Assembly (NCBI RefSeq): GCF_004167675.1
Contig: NZ_SEZQ01000011.1
Reading direction: 5' to 3' (one strand)
DNA: 64,000 bases
Origin: Aliivibrio finisterrensis_A
Lineage (GTDB): Bacteria > Pseudomonadota > Gammaproteobacteria > Enterobacterales > Vibrionaceae
In this document: positions 35,456-44,546 of the stretch, one piece after another
Layout: the number at the start of each line of letters is the position of its first letter
Position numbering within the stretch: the stretch's first letter is position 1
The notes under the pieces: generated by a model
What the model saw: the letters and a program-made list of their open reading frames with translations, nothing else
Told to the model about the DNA's origin: nothing
Databases searched by the model: none
Program-made: the position numbers and the translations under genes

Positions 35456-36723
35456 GCAGCCCACTATTTAATTCAAATCTATTAAAAGATCGTTTTGCAA
35501 AAGATAACTTAATCTTCAGAGCACCAGCAAATACGAGTTTTGATCAGTGTTTAAAATGCACCGTATGTACCGTGTATTGTCCAGTAGCTAAAGAGAACCC
35601 TGATTACCCAGGACCAAAACAGTGTGGCCCTGATGGTGAGCGCCTACGCTTTAAAAGCCCAGAATATTATGACGAAACCTTAAAGCTATGCACCAACTGC
35701 AAGCGCTGTGAAACGGCTTGTCCGTCAGGAGTTAAAATTGGTGACATGATCGCGGTCGCTCGTGGTAAACACGGAAAACCCGCTTATAACATGAAAGGCA
35801 TTCGTGATTTTGTATTAAGTCATACTGATCTATTTGGCTCAGTAGCAACACCTGTTGCCCCTATTGTAAACGCCGTAACTAGCGTGCCATTAGTTAAAAA
35901 AGTGATGCATAAAACCATTGGCGTCCATGACCATAAATCATTACCAAAATACTCTCATGGTACATTTCGTCGTTGGTATAAAAAGGAGGTAACTGATCAG
36001 TCAATCTACCAACAACAAGTCCACTATTTTCATGGCTGTTTTGTGAACTACAACCATCCGCAATTGGGTAAAGACTTCATAAAAGTCATGAACAACATGC
36101 ACATTGGTGTGCAGTTATTAGATAAAGAAAAATGCTGTGGTGTGCCATTAATTGCAAATGGCTTTCATAAAAAAGCACAAAAAAACGCCGAGTTTAATGT
36201 TGCTAATTTAGAAGCTGCGATTGAACGTAGAGATGTTCCGATTTTATCGACTTCCTCTACCTGTTCGTTCACCTTACAGCAAGAATATCCACACGTATTA
36301 GATGTCGATAACAGCAAGGTAGCGAAGAAAATAGAATACGTGACTCGCTTTTTATTAAAAGAGATCATGAATGGTCGAGGCCCTAAAATGAAGCCTCTTA
36401 ATAAGAAGATTGTGTATCATACGCCTTGTCATTTAGAGCGTAGTGGTGGCAATATCTACACTATCGAATTGCTGCGTGCTATCCCCGGTTTGGAAGTGCA
36501 AGTACTCGACAGTGAATGCTGTGGTTTAGCAGGCACTTACGGCTTTAAAACAGAAAACTATGATACCTCTATCGCTATTGGTAAAAATATCTTTGACCAA
36601 ATAAAGGCGGCAAAACCAGATTATGCAATTACCGATTGTGAAACCTGTAAATGGCAAATTGAAGAGAATACCAATGTGACGACTATTCATCCTATTTCGT
36701 TATTGTGTGAAGCATTGGTGTAA
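35452..36723 (+). CDS. glpC: Anaerobic glycerol-3-phosphate dehydrogenase iron-sulfur subunit C
   Basis: 423 aa (E. coli GlpC 396). Two 4Fe-4S motifs lie near the N-terminus (CLKCTVCTVYCPV about 32-44 and CTNCKRCETACPSG about 80-93). Two CCG domains follow, with CCGVP and CCGLAGTYG. GlpC anchors the complex at the membrane and passes electrons to quinone through its FeS and CCG cofactors. It is the last gene of the operon; a hairpin follows. Confidence 0.94.
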   Translation: MSSPLFNSNLLKDRFAKDNLIFRAPANTSFDQCLKCTVCTVYCPVAKENPDYPGPKQCGPDGERLRFKSPEYYDETLKLCTNCKRCETACPSGVKIGDMIAVARGKHGKPAYNMKGIRDFVLSHTDLFGSVATPVAPIVNAVTSVPLVKKVMHKTIGVHDHKSLPKYSHGTFRRWYKKEVTDQSIYQQQVHYFHGCFVNYNHPQLGKDFIKVMNNMHIGVQLLDKEKCCGVPLIANGFHKKAQKNAEFNVANLEAAIERRDVPILSTSSTCSFTLQQEYPHVLDVDNSKVAKKIEYVTRFLLKEIMNGRGPKMKPLNKKIVYHTPCHLERSGGNIYTIELLRAIPGLEVQVLDSECCGLAGTYGFKTENYDTSIAIGKNIFDQIKAAKPDYAITDCETCKWQIEENTNVTTIHPISLLCEALV

Positions 36724-36731
36724 ATTAACCT

Positions 36732-36775
36732 CAACAGCCTGCCTCATAAGTGATCAGGCTGTTGTATTAGATATA
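36732..36775 (+). terminator. Possible terminator of glpABC
   Basis: CAACAGCCTG (36732-36741) pairs perfectly with CAGGCTGTTG (36755-36764). The tract behind it is AT-rich but not a clean T-run. Confidence 0.55.
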
Positions 36776-36849
36776 TCCAGCACCAAACAAACCCTCAAAA
36801 ACAACACCAGAATTCCATATAATTAATGCAAATACATTCATTTTATAAA

Positions 36850-36865
36850 TGTGATTTAGATCTCA
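36850..36865 (+). promoter_or_regulatory. CRP-like site upstream of the EAL-GGDEF gene
   Basis: TGTGA-TTTAGA-TCTCA matches the CRP consensus TGTGA-N6-TCACA in nine of ten positions. It lies about 85-100 nt before the start codon. Confidence 0.5.
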
Positions 36866-36948
36866 ATTTAAACACCTATTAACATAGTAACTAAACAGCT
36901 AAGCGTGATAGATTAGCCACAAATTTAATCTGGAATATAATTATAATA

Positions 36949-38658
36949 ATGCTTGAGAATACCTACTTCATTTATCAACCAAATTTCTTCGAAGGCTCCA
37001 TTGTTTCTTATGAAGCATTAATAAGAGTTAAGGGCTCTGACGACTTACCTCTAGACTTTATTTCATCGATTAATAATAAAGAAGAGTTTGATAAAGCAGT
37101 AATTTCTCATATTATTTCCGATAAATTGAGTCTAAATAATCAAGATAACGTTCATATATCAATTAACATATCAGTCAGCAGCTTAGAGTCTGAGTCTTTT
37201 CTTGAATATTGTGAAACCGTATTCAAACATCATAAAGGTTTCTCGTTTGAATTAAACTTTAAGCATCAAAGCGTGAATCTTGAAAAAATACGTTCAAATA
37301 TGCAGCGGCTAAAAAAACTCAACCTGTTTTTTACGCTTGATGACTACGGCACAGAATGCAAAAATTCAGATCCATTATTAAGCCTTAACTTTGACTATAT
37401 AAAGATCGACCGCTCTTTAATTAGTTCAATTGAAGATGACTACTTATCATTTTGTTTCTTACGCTCGTTGTACCAAAAGTTAAATAAATTTTTAGGTAAT
37501 AACGTCGTGATTAAGGGAATTGAAAACGTTAATCAATTAAATTTGATTCAATCTTTAGGGTCAGTAATATCTCAAGGGTATTACCTGTCTTACCCTATCT
37601 CGCTTTCTGAGTTAGATCAAAAACTTAAATCACATGCTCCTACTATTGATAATCAATTAAATGACTCAATGCCACCAATTGATCGCTTCATTTATAATAT
37701 CAATGTAGCAAAAGACAATACCCAATTAAATCAAGCGTTAGAAGCCCTAAAGCCACAGGACCCATTTAACTTATTAGGTATTGACTACAACAATTTCAAC
37801 TTGCAGGCACTTAATTCAAAATATCAAGAACTACTCGATGGCATAAAAAGTCCTTCGATTCTATTTACAACCAATCTAATGAAGCACTGTAATTGTCTTT
37901 TTATTCTAAGAGATGAACACGGTGTAGCAATATACAATAATAAAAAACACACTGATTACCTTGGTTGTGATTTAGTTGGGATACCTGTATCTGATGTATT
38001 AGAACGATTCCCAGACTATCAAACTTGTCTGCAACTTGATCAACAGTTACTCAATAATGAGTCTGATATATTAATGTCGAATGAGACGGTAGAGGTCGAT
38101 TCAACAACAACGCATTTCCATACTTATCGCCAAAAAATAAAGTATTTTGATAAAACCTTTGTCATGATATTTGTTTATGAAGATAACCAAGATGTACAAT
38201 CGCCGATTGACCCATTAACAGGATGCTTTACTAAAGCTAAACTTAATCATATTGATGTAAACGCCTATAACACCATGGTATTTATTGATTTAGATGGGTT
38301 TAAGAATATTAATGATCAATATGGGCATCAATTTGGAGATCAACAACTTAAGGAAGCCGCACGATTAATCAATCAAAACTTAAGAAAAGAAGATCTTCTT
38401 ATTCGTTTTGGTGGGGATGAGTTTGTACTGTGTTTTGACTCTCATTCAATTCAAGATATTCAAACTAAGATGAGAATAATCCGAACCAATCTTGAACATC
38501 ATTTTCAACAGAGAGAGATCTTTTTATCTTATTCTTTTGGTGTAGCTCCATTAAACATGGATATCCAGCTTGCCTTAGATAGTGCTGATAAAAAGATGTA
38601 CATCAATAAAAGAAAACGTAAAAATATCGTTAATAATCAAGCCTTATGTGAGGCCTGA
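36949..38658 (+). CDS. EAL-PAS-GGDEF protein: degenerate phosphodiesterase domain plus active-type diguanylate cyclase
   Basis: 569 aa, soluble. An EAL domain leads (about 1-235) with YEALIR, SINIS, LDDYG and KIDRS present. The metal-binding Glu of the LELTE-type strand is replaced (FELNF), and the AEGVE motif reads IKGIE, so hydrolysis is probably lost. A PAS-like middle (about 305-415) follows. The GGDEF domain (about 420-565) has an intact GGDEF and an I-site RKED exactly five residues earlier. EAL before GGDEF is the reverse of the common order. The protein likely makes c-di-GMP, with the EAL part acting as sensor or regulator. A CRP-like site upstream hints at carbon control. Confidence 0.85.
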   Translation: MLENTYFIYQPNFFEGSIVSYEALIRVKGSDDLPLDFISSINNKEEFDKAVISHIISDKLSLNNQDNVHISINISVSSLESESFLEYCETVFKHHKGFSFELNFKHQSVNLEKIRSNMQRLKKLNLFFTLDDYGTECKNSDPLLSLNFDYIKIDRSLISSIEDDYLSFCFLRSLYQKLNKFLGNNVVIKGIENVNQLNLIQSLGSVISQGYYLSYPISLSELDQKLKSHAPTIDNQLNDSMPPIDRFIYNINVAKDNTQLNQALEALKPQDPFNLLGIDYNNFNLQALNSKYQELLDGIKSPSILFTTNLMKHCNCLFILRDEHGVAIYNNKKHTDYLGCDLVGIPVSDVLERFPDYQTCLQLDQQLLNNESDILMSNETVEVDSTTTHFHTYRQKIKYFDKTFVMIFVYEDNQDVQSPIDPLTGCFTKAKLNHIDVNAYNTMVFIDLDGFKNINDQYGHQFGDQQLKEAARLINQNLRKEDLLIRFGGDEFVLCFDSHSIQDIQTKMRIIRTNLEHHFQQREIFLSYSFGVAPLNMDIQLALDSADKKMYINKRKRKNIVNNQALCEA

Positions 38659-38750
38659 TTAAAGAGTTACCTTATATATCCGGAGTCGTACTTGGTAAAT
38701 CGAGAATTGGTACTTTATCATTAAACTCGCTTCCAATAGGGATATCAAAA

Positions 38751-38774
38751 AAGCCTGAAGCATACTTCAGGCTT
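38751..38774 (-). terminator. Terminator of glpD
   Basis: AAGCCTGAAG (38751-38760) pairs with CTTCAGGCTT (38765-38774) across a CATA loop. On the minus strand it is followed by a run of Ts. It may also serve the convergent EAL-GGDEF gene. Confidence 0.85.
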
Positions 38775-38791
38775 AATCAAAAGATTTAACA

Positions 38792-40339
38792 TTAACTCAC
38801 TTGCGCAAGTTTAGTTCCCTTCTTTTTTCCTAATTTCTCATTCATGTATTGAGCTACTGCATCTTGCTGGTCTTGAGTTAAATACAACCCTAACTTGGTT
38901 CGGCGCCACAATACATCTTCAGCTTTTTGAGAAAACTCATGCTTCATTAAGTAGTCGATTTCTGCTTGGTACACACCTTCAGAAAATACTCGGCCCATAT
39001 CTGCTTCTGAAGTTACATTTTCTAATAACGTCCAAACTAATGTGCCAAACTGGTTCACATAGCGTGTCGCTGTTTTTTCAGATAACCATGGGTATTGGCT
39101 GCAAATATTACTTACTAATTGCGAACGAGGGTAATCAAAATCACCGCCCGGTAACGCCACGTTTCTTGTCCATGGTTTTCCCATTTTAGAAAAGTATGGG
39201 TTTAGCATCTTCATTGCGGTTTCACCCAACTTTCTATACGTCGTAAGCTTCCCACCAAAAATAGACAACAATGGTGCTTGATCTAATTCTTGCTCTAACT
39301 CTAGAGTATAATCACGAGTGATCGCTTGAGGTGAATCAGACTCATCATCACACAATGGACGCACACCGCTGTAAGTCCAAACGACATCATCGCGTTTTAT
39401 TTGATCAACAAAGTGCTGATTTACAACATCAATTAAGTAATTTACTTCATCTTCTGAGATCGCGACTTTTCTCGGATCGCCTTTATATTCAACGTCCGTT
39501 GTACCTATGATTGAAAAATCTTCCATGTAAGGAATAACAAATACAATTCGGTTATCTTTATTTTGTAGAATATAAGCCTGCTCTTCATTATGTATTCTAG
39601 GCACCACAATATGCGAGCCTTTAACCAAACGAATATTACGAGGGGATTCATCTTCTAAACTGTCATCAAAAAACTGTTTAACCCATGGACCCGCAGCATT
39701 AACCAGTGCTTTGGCCTTTCGCTCAAAACGTGTGTTTGTTTGCTCATCAAAAATAGTGACATGCCAAATATCATCAATACGATCGGCTTTCTCAACTCGG
39801 CAGTAGTTTTTAACTTCTGCACCATTTTTTTCTGCAGCCATTGCATTTAGGATCACTAAACGCGCATCATCAACCCAACAATCTGAATATTCAAAACCTT
39901 TGATCATTTCAGGTTTTAGTAAGCCAGAGCTCGCTAAGTTAACTGAATGGCTTGCAGGAAGTGTAGTTCGTTTACCTAAATTATCGTATAGGAAAAGACC
40001 AGCACGGATCATCCATGCAGGACGTAAAAATGGGCGGTGAGGTAAACGAAAACGCATTGGTTTGGCAATATGTGGGGCTTTAGCTAATAACACTTCACGC
40101 TCGGCAAGCGCTTCAGACACTAAACGAAACTCATAATGTTCTAAATAACGTAAGCCACCGTGAATTAACTTTGAGCTTGCTGAAGAGGTTGCTGAAGCAA
40201 AATCAGACGCTTCGTATAGACCAACGGTTAATCCTCGACCAGCAGCATCAGCAGCAACGCCAGCCCCGTTAATACCACCACCAACTACAATTAAATCTAA
40301 AACAGCGCAGGTTGTGTGTGTTTGGTTTTCATTATTCAT
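38792..40339 (-). CDS. glpD: Aerobic glycerol-3-phosphate dehydrogenase
   Basis: 515 aa (E. coli GlpD 501). The FAD-binding motif VVGGGINGAGVAADAAGRG lies near residue 18, followed by SSASSKLIHGGLRYLEHYEF, a substrate and flavin-contacting stretch, and TYSGVRPLCDD later. The C-terminal domain (about 390-500) is the usual helical cap. It is a peripheral inner-membrane flavoenzyme that oxidises glycerol-3-phosphate to DHAP with ubiquinone as acceptor, the aerobic counterpart of GlpABC in the same window. Two GlpR-like boxes lie upstream. Confidence 0.95.
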   Translation of the reverse strand: MNNENQTHTTCAVLDLIVVGGGINGAGVAADAAGRGLTVGLYEASDFASATSSASSKLIHGGLRYLEHYEFRLVSEALAEREVLLAKAPHIAKPMRFRLPHRPFLRPAWMIRAGLFLYDNLGKRTTLPASHSVNLASSGLLKPEMIKGFEYSDCWVDDARLVILNAMAAEKNGAEVKNYCRVEKADRIDDIWHVTIFDEQTNTRFERKAKALVNAAGPWVKQFFDDSLEDESPRNIRLVKGSHIVVPRIHNEEQAYILQNKDNRIVFVIPYMEDFSIIGTTDVEYKGDPRKVAISEDEVNYLIDVVNQHFVDQIKRDDVVWTYSGVRPLCDDESDSPQAITRDYTLELEQELDQAPLLSIFGGKLTTYRKLGETAMKMLNPYFSKMGKPWTRNVALPGGDFDYPRSQLVSNICSQYPWLSEKTATRYVNQFGTLVWTLLENVTSEADMGRVFSEGVYQAEIDYLMKHEFSQKAEDVLWRRTKLGLYLTQDQQDAVAQYMNEKLGKKKGTKLAQVS

Positions 40340-40361
40340 AGTAGTGACCTTAAAGGCTCAA

Positions 40362-40377
40362 ATGAGCGAACGAACAT
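40362..40377 (-). promoter_or_regulatory. GlpR-like operator close to the glpD start
   Basis: ATGAGCGAACGAACAT contains imperfect 7-bp halves (ATGAGCG/CGAACAT) and the 12-mer GCGAACGAACAT shared with the glpA site. It lies 23-38 nt before the start codon, a position fit for repression. Confidence 0.6.
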
Positions 40378-40426
40378 TAATTACGATAAAAACACGATAA
40401 CTTAACTTTCGTTTTGAGTCACTTTT

Positions 40427-40446
40427 TATTTTCGATTTCGAACATT
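40427..40446 (-). promoter_or_regulatory. GlpR operator, E. coli-type 20-bp box, upstream of glpD
   Basis: TATTTTCGATTTCGAACATT fits the E. coli GlpR consensus WATKTTCGWTAWCGAACATW in 19 of 20 positions. With the site at 40362 it would form a two-operator repression unit for glpD. The rest of the 344-nt gap between glpD and glpR shows no other element that I can name. Confidence 0.7.
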
Positions 40447-40683
40447 TACTGTGATACAGATACAAAAAATCCCTGATCTAATACCAGCCAAGATAAGTAG
40501 TTGGTTAGAGAATTACGAAGGGAAAATGACTAATAGCAAGGCATAAATTGCTGTTAACTAGTGGTTCTAATTACAAAATTTATAACGCAGCTATAAGTCA
40601 TTTTAGCAAGTAAGAATAGCCAAATATTTAGCTTGGTTGGTATATTTCAAGAACAGGGATTCTATATTTACAAAAAATGAGAG

Positions 40684-41451
40684 TTACTTAGAAATTACTT
40701 CATAAGGAATTTCATTATCTTTTAGAATTGCCACGATCTCTTCTGGTGGCTCTTGATCCGTAATGATCATTTGTAACTCAGTAATACTGCCTAAATTCAC
40801 CATTGCATTACGACCAAATTTTGTATGGTCAACCGCAAGGTATACGCTGCGGCTATTTTCAATAATGGCTTTTTTTACTCGAACTTCATGATAATCAAAA
40901 TCTAATAGCGAGCCATCATAATCAATACCACTGATCCCCAATATTCCGAAATCTAAACGGAACTGTTTAATGAAATCTAACGTAGCTTCACCTACGATCC
41001 CACCATCACGGTTACGAACTTCACCGCCAGCAAGGATCACTTTAAAATCAGGATTTGCCATTAAGATCATAGCGACATTGATGTTATTGGTTACTACTCG
41101 TAAATCTTTATGATTTTTTACCAATGCTTTTGCTACTGATTCTGGCGTTGTGCCAATATCAATAAACAAGGTTGCACCATCTGGAATATGCTTCGCAAGT
41201 GCTTCTGCAATCGTATCTTTCTCGTTTAACTGCATCACTTTACGTGTTGTATATGCTGTATTTACCGAGCTTAGTGGAATGGTAGCTCCGCCATGATGAC
41301 GGCGAATTTTGTTCTCGTCAGCCAATTCATTTAAATCACGACGAATGGTTTGCGGACTTACTTTAAACTGTTCGACTAAATCCTCAGTACTGACATATCC
41401 ATGTTGTTGTACAAGGTTTACTATTTCTTGATGTCTTGATAATTGCTTCAC
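40684..41451 (-). CDS. glpR: GlpR, DeoR-family repressor of the glp regulon
   Basis: 255 aa (E. coli GlpR 252). A DeoR HTH at about 6-58 (LVQQHGYVSTEDLVEQFKVSPQTIRRDLNEL) is followed by the effector domain with DIGTTPESVAKAL, NNINVAMIL and ILAGGEVRNRDGGIVG, which binds glycerol-3-phosphate. Its place between glpD and glpK and the operators at several glp promoters support the role. Inducer release would switch on glpABC, glpD and glpFK together. Confidence 0.93.
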   Translation of the reverse strand: MKQLSRHQEIVNLVQQHGYVSTEDLVEQFKVSPQTIRRDLNELADENKIRRHHGGATIPLSSVNTAYTTRKVMQLNEKDTIAEALAKHIPDGATLFIDIGTTPESVAKALVKNHKDLRVVTNNINVAMILMANPDFKVILAGGEVRNRDGGIVGEATLDFIKQFRLDFGILGISGIDYDGSLLDFDYHEVRVKKAIIENSRSVYLAVDHTKFGRNAMVNLGSITELQMIITDQEPPEEIVAILKDNEIPYEVISK

Positions 41452-41584
41452 GAATTACTCCCCTAATTTCGATCAATCAATGACTTATATTTTTAACTCG
41501 AATTAGTGTACTAAAGAAGGAATAAATAGTGGTAGTTTTTGATGTAAATATGCGTGATATATATCAAACAAAGTTCGGAAAAGA

Positions 41585-41616
41585 AAAAGGAGCACACTAA
41601 ATGCGCTCCTTTTGTT
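41585..41616 (-). terminator. Terminator of glpFK
   Basis: AAAAGGAGC (41585-41593) pairs with GCTCCTTTT (41605-41613). On the minus strand a T-rich stretch follows. Confidence 0.85.
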
Positions 41617-41640
41617 TGATTAATAATCAGATTAGGTTAA

Positions 41641-43155
41641 TTACTCTTCATCATGTAACTCTGCCCATGCTTGCGCACATTTTACTGCGCGTTTCCAACC
41701 ACGATAACGTTGGTTACGCTTCTCTTCATCATGATGAGGTTCAAAAGAGCGATCAATGACGGCTTTATCTGCCAACTCATCAAGGCTACCCCAGAAACCA
41801 ACCGCTAAGCCAGCAAGATAAGCAGCCCCTAACGCCGTTACTTCTGTAACTTGTGGACGGTGAACTGCAACATCTAATACATCCGATTGGAATTGCATTA
41901 AGAAGTTATTGGCAACCGCACCACCATCGACACGAAGTGCTGATAATTTGATCCCTGAATCCGCTTGCATTGCATCAATTACATCACGAGTTTGATAAGC
42001 AATACTCTCTAATGTTGCACGAATAATATGGTTTGAACCACAACCGCGTGTTAGGCCAACAATCGTACCACGCGCATACGCATCCCAATATGGTGCTCCA
42101 AGCCCGGTAAAGGCAGGAACAACATAAACACCATTTGATGAATCAACTTTAGTTGCAAAGTATTCTGAATCCTTCGCATCTGCCAACAGTTTCATTTCAT
42201 CACGCAGCCATTGAATTGATGCTCCGCCCATAAATACCGCACCTTCAAGTGCGTAAGAGGCTTCACCGCGCGGGCCACATGCTAGTGTTGTTAATAGACC
42301 ATTGCGAGACGTTACTTTCTCTTTGCCTGTATTCATTAGCAAGAAGCAACCTGTGCCGTAGGTATTTTTCGCTTGGCCTTGCTCCACACACATTTGACCA
42401 TAAAGTGCGGCTTGTTGGTCTCCTGCAATACCAGCAATCGGAATACGTGTACCGCCTTTACCACCAATGTTTGTTTCACCATATACTTCTGATGATGATT
42501 TCACTTCAGGCATCATTGAAAGTGGAATATCTAACTCTTTCAGCAGTTTTTCATCCCACTGAAGCGTATTGATATTAAACACCATGGTACGTGAAGCATT
42601 GGTGTAATCTGTAACGTGAACACGCCCTTGTGTCATCTTCCACACAAGCCAAGTATCAACGGTACCAAACAATAATTTACCTGCTTCAGCGTCTTCACGA
42701 GCGCCTTCCACATTATCAAGAATCCACTTAATTTTTGTACCTGAGAAATATGGGTCAACAACTAAACCTGTATTTTCACGAATATACTCTTCTAAACCTG
42801 CTTCTTTTAACTTTTCACAGGTGTCAGCAGTACGACGACATTGCCAAACAATGGCGTTATAAACTGGCTTACCTGTTTCTTTGTTCCAAACAATCGTCGT
42901 TTCACGTTGGTTAGTAATACCAATAGCCGCAATTTGATCACTTCGAATGCCTGTTTTTGCTAAGGTTTCAACTAGAGTCGAACTTTGCGTTGCGTAGATC
43001 TCTAGTGGGTCATGCTCTACCCAGCCTGCTTGAGGATAAATCTGAGTAAATTCACGCTGAGAAACACTGACAATATTCGCATTGTGGTCAAGAATGACGG
43101 CACGAGAGCTGGTAGTTCCTTGGTCAAGTGCAACAATGTATTTTTGCTCAGTCAT
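41641..43155 (-). CDS. glpK: Glycerol kinase
   Basis: 504 aa (E. coli GlpK 502). The FGGY-kinase landmarks are present: ALDQGTTSSRAV (phosphate 1 loop, about 9-20), the glycerol-binding NQRETT and catalytic AGIAGDQQAALYGQ near 245, and DGGAVANNFLMQFQSD near 410. It phosphorylates glycerol to glycerol-3-phosphate in the cytoplasm using ATP. It follows glpF on the same strand with 71 nt between, so the two are one operon. Confidence 0.97.
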   Translation of the reverse strand: MTEQKYIVALDQGTTSSRAVILDHNANIVSVSQREFTQIYPQAGWVEHDPLEIYATQSSTLVETLAKTGIRSDQIAAIGITNQRETTIVWNKETGKPVYNAIVWQCRRTADTCEKLKEAGLEEYIRENTGLVVDPYFSGTKIKWILDNVEGAREDAEAGKLLFGTVDTWLVWKMTQGRVHVTDYTNASRTMVFNINTLQWDEKLLKELDIPLSMMPEVKSSSEVYGETNIGGKGGTRIPIAGIAGDQQAALYGQMCVEQGQAKNTYGTGCFLLMNTGKEKVTSRNGLLTTLACGPRGEASYALEGAVFMGGASIQWLRDEMKLLADAKDSEYFATKVDSSNGVYVVPAFTGLGAPYWDAYARGTIVGLTRGCGSNHIIRATLESIAYQTRDVIDAMQADSGIKLSALRVDGGAVANNFLMQFQSDVLDVAVHRPQVTEVTALGAAYLAGLAVGFWGSLDELADKAVIDRSFEPHHDEEKRNQRYRGWKRAVKCAQAWAELHDEE

Positions 43156-43226
43156 GATGGAATCCTTTTATGTATTAGTTGTAATGTATTAGCTCGTAGG
43201 GCTATATTTGTTAGTTAACTATTTTA

Positions 43227-44081
43227 TTAAACTTCAGCAGTTTTGGTGTCTTCTTCCACATCACACTGGTTTGGAATCGTACAACCATGACCTGCTTTTG
43301 GTAGATAAGCACCAATCATTTTTGGGTAAGCCCAACCACCGAAACATGCGCCAGCAATTGGTGCTAAAATTGGAACGATAAAGTAAGGAATTTCTTTTGC
43401 ACCCGTTAATGCATAATCCCAGCCTGCTAAATAAGCAAACAGTTTAGGACCAAAATCACGAGCGGGGTTCATTGCAAAGCCAGTCAGAGGGCCAAGAGAG
43501 CCACCAATAACAGCAATTAATAAACCAATAAGAAGTGGGTTCATTGCACCGCGAGCTGCTCCATTGTGCTCATCACCTAGGGCTAGGATCCCAAACATAA
43601 GAACCGCAGTAATAACAAATTCAACTGCAAATGCGCCTAGCATCGATAAAGAGGGATGTGGGTAAGTTGAAAAGATACCGGCTGTAGATAATGCTTCTTT
43701 ACTGCTACGTAAGAAACCATTTGCAATTTCATAATCAGAAAATAAGTTACTGTATAACGCATAGACCAATGCCGCCGAGCAGAAAGCCCCTAATACTTGA
43801 GCAATGATATAAGGAATTATTTTTGCTTTATCAAACCCATGAAACGCCGCAAGAGCAATCGTCACAGCAGGGTTTAGATGAGCACCAGAAACACCCGCAG
43901 TACAATAGATAGCAATCGCAACACCTATACCCCATATAATACTAACTTCCCACTGGCCAAACTCTGCACCAGTTAATACTAAAGCCGCAACACAGCCGAC
44001 ACCAAAAAAGATCAATAAACCGGCACCGATAAATTCTGCGATGCATTGTCCAAGTAATGTATGTTGTTTATTATTCGCCAT
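43227..44081 (-). CDS. glpF: Glycerol facilitator (aquaglyceroporin)
   Basis: 284 aa (E. coli GlpF 281). Six membrane helices and the two half-helix motifs are present: NPA at 70-72 and NPA at 205-207, the latter followed by Arg-Asp as in glycerol-selective channels. It lets glycerol diffuse across the inner membrane, where GlpK traps it. It is the first gene of glpFK. Confidence 0.96.
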   Translation of the reverse strand: MANNKQHTLLGQCIAEFIGAGLLIFFGVGCVAALVLTGAEFGQWEVSIIWGIGVAIAIYCTAGVSGAHLNPAVTIALAAFHGFDKAKIIPYIIAQVLGAFCSAALVYALYSNLFSDYEIANGFLRSSKEALSTAGIFSTYPHPSLSMLGAFAVEFVITAVLMFGILALGDEHNGAARGAMNPLLIGLLIAVIGGSLGPLTGFAMNPARDFGPKLFAYLAGWDYALTGAKEIPYFIVPILAPIAGACFGGWAYPKMIGAYLPKAGHGCTIPNQCDVEEDTKTAEV

Positions 44082-44485
44082 TATTCATTCCTTTGTTTCG
44101 TTATGAACTCATTTCATCAAACATATATACAGATCTATATACTCGAGATAAACGGCCCAATTATTATTAAAGTAGGTATACAGCATTCACGTTAAGCAGC
44201 GAGAAATGTACTCCTTTTATTAATAATTTAAACACCAGAAAACACAAAAAGAGCGTTCGAGCACAAAAAATGCGTGTTAGAATATCAAAAAGAAGATCTA
44301 GAGCATAAAACAAGCAAACGAACAGGTTCGACCAGAAGAGTAATTTAAGAAAAGAAGAAAAAGAAATGACGAAAAATAAGGGCCTCTAAGGTATTAATTT
44401 CATTGAACCCAGCAATATATACAACAATAATAATAAAATTAACGAAGGAGTCTTTCTAAAATTTATTGCTTACGATAAAAACAAA
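44082..44485 (-). promoter_or_regulatory. Long glpF upstream region with a GlpR-like half site
   Basis: About 400 nt, AT-rich, with no convincing gene. GCAAACGAACAG at 44314-44325 matches the 12-mer of the glpA and glpD operators in ten of twelve positions. AGCGTTCGAGC near 44252 is a further possible half. The length suggests several regulator sites, but no CRP box is clear. Confidence 0.4.
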
Positions 44486-44526
44486 AAATGCTCGAACTAA
44501 ACCATATAGATTCAAAACGAGCATTT
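44486..44526 (-). terminator. Terminator of the YnjB-like gene
   Basis: AAATGCTCG (44486-44494) pairs with CGAGCATTT (44518-44526); on the minus strand a T-rich run follows. Confidence 0.75.
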
Positions 44527-44546
44527 CATAGTGATTTATATGGTCT

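Noticed and set aside
44486..44500. ATGCTCGAAC as a GlpR half site
   Set aside because: It is one arm of the terminator behind the YnjB-like gene.
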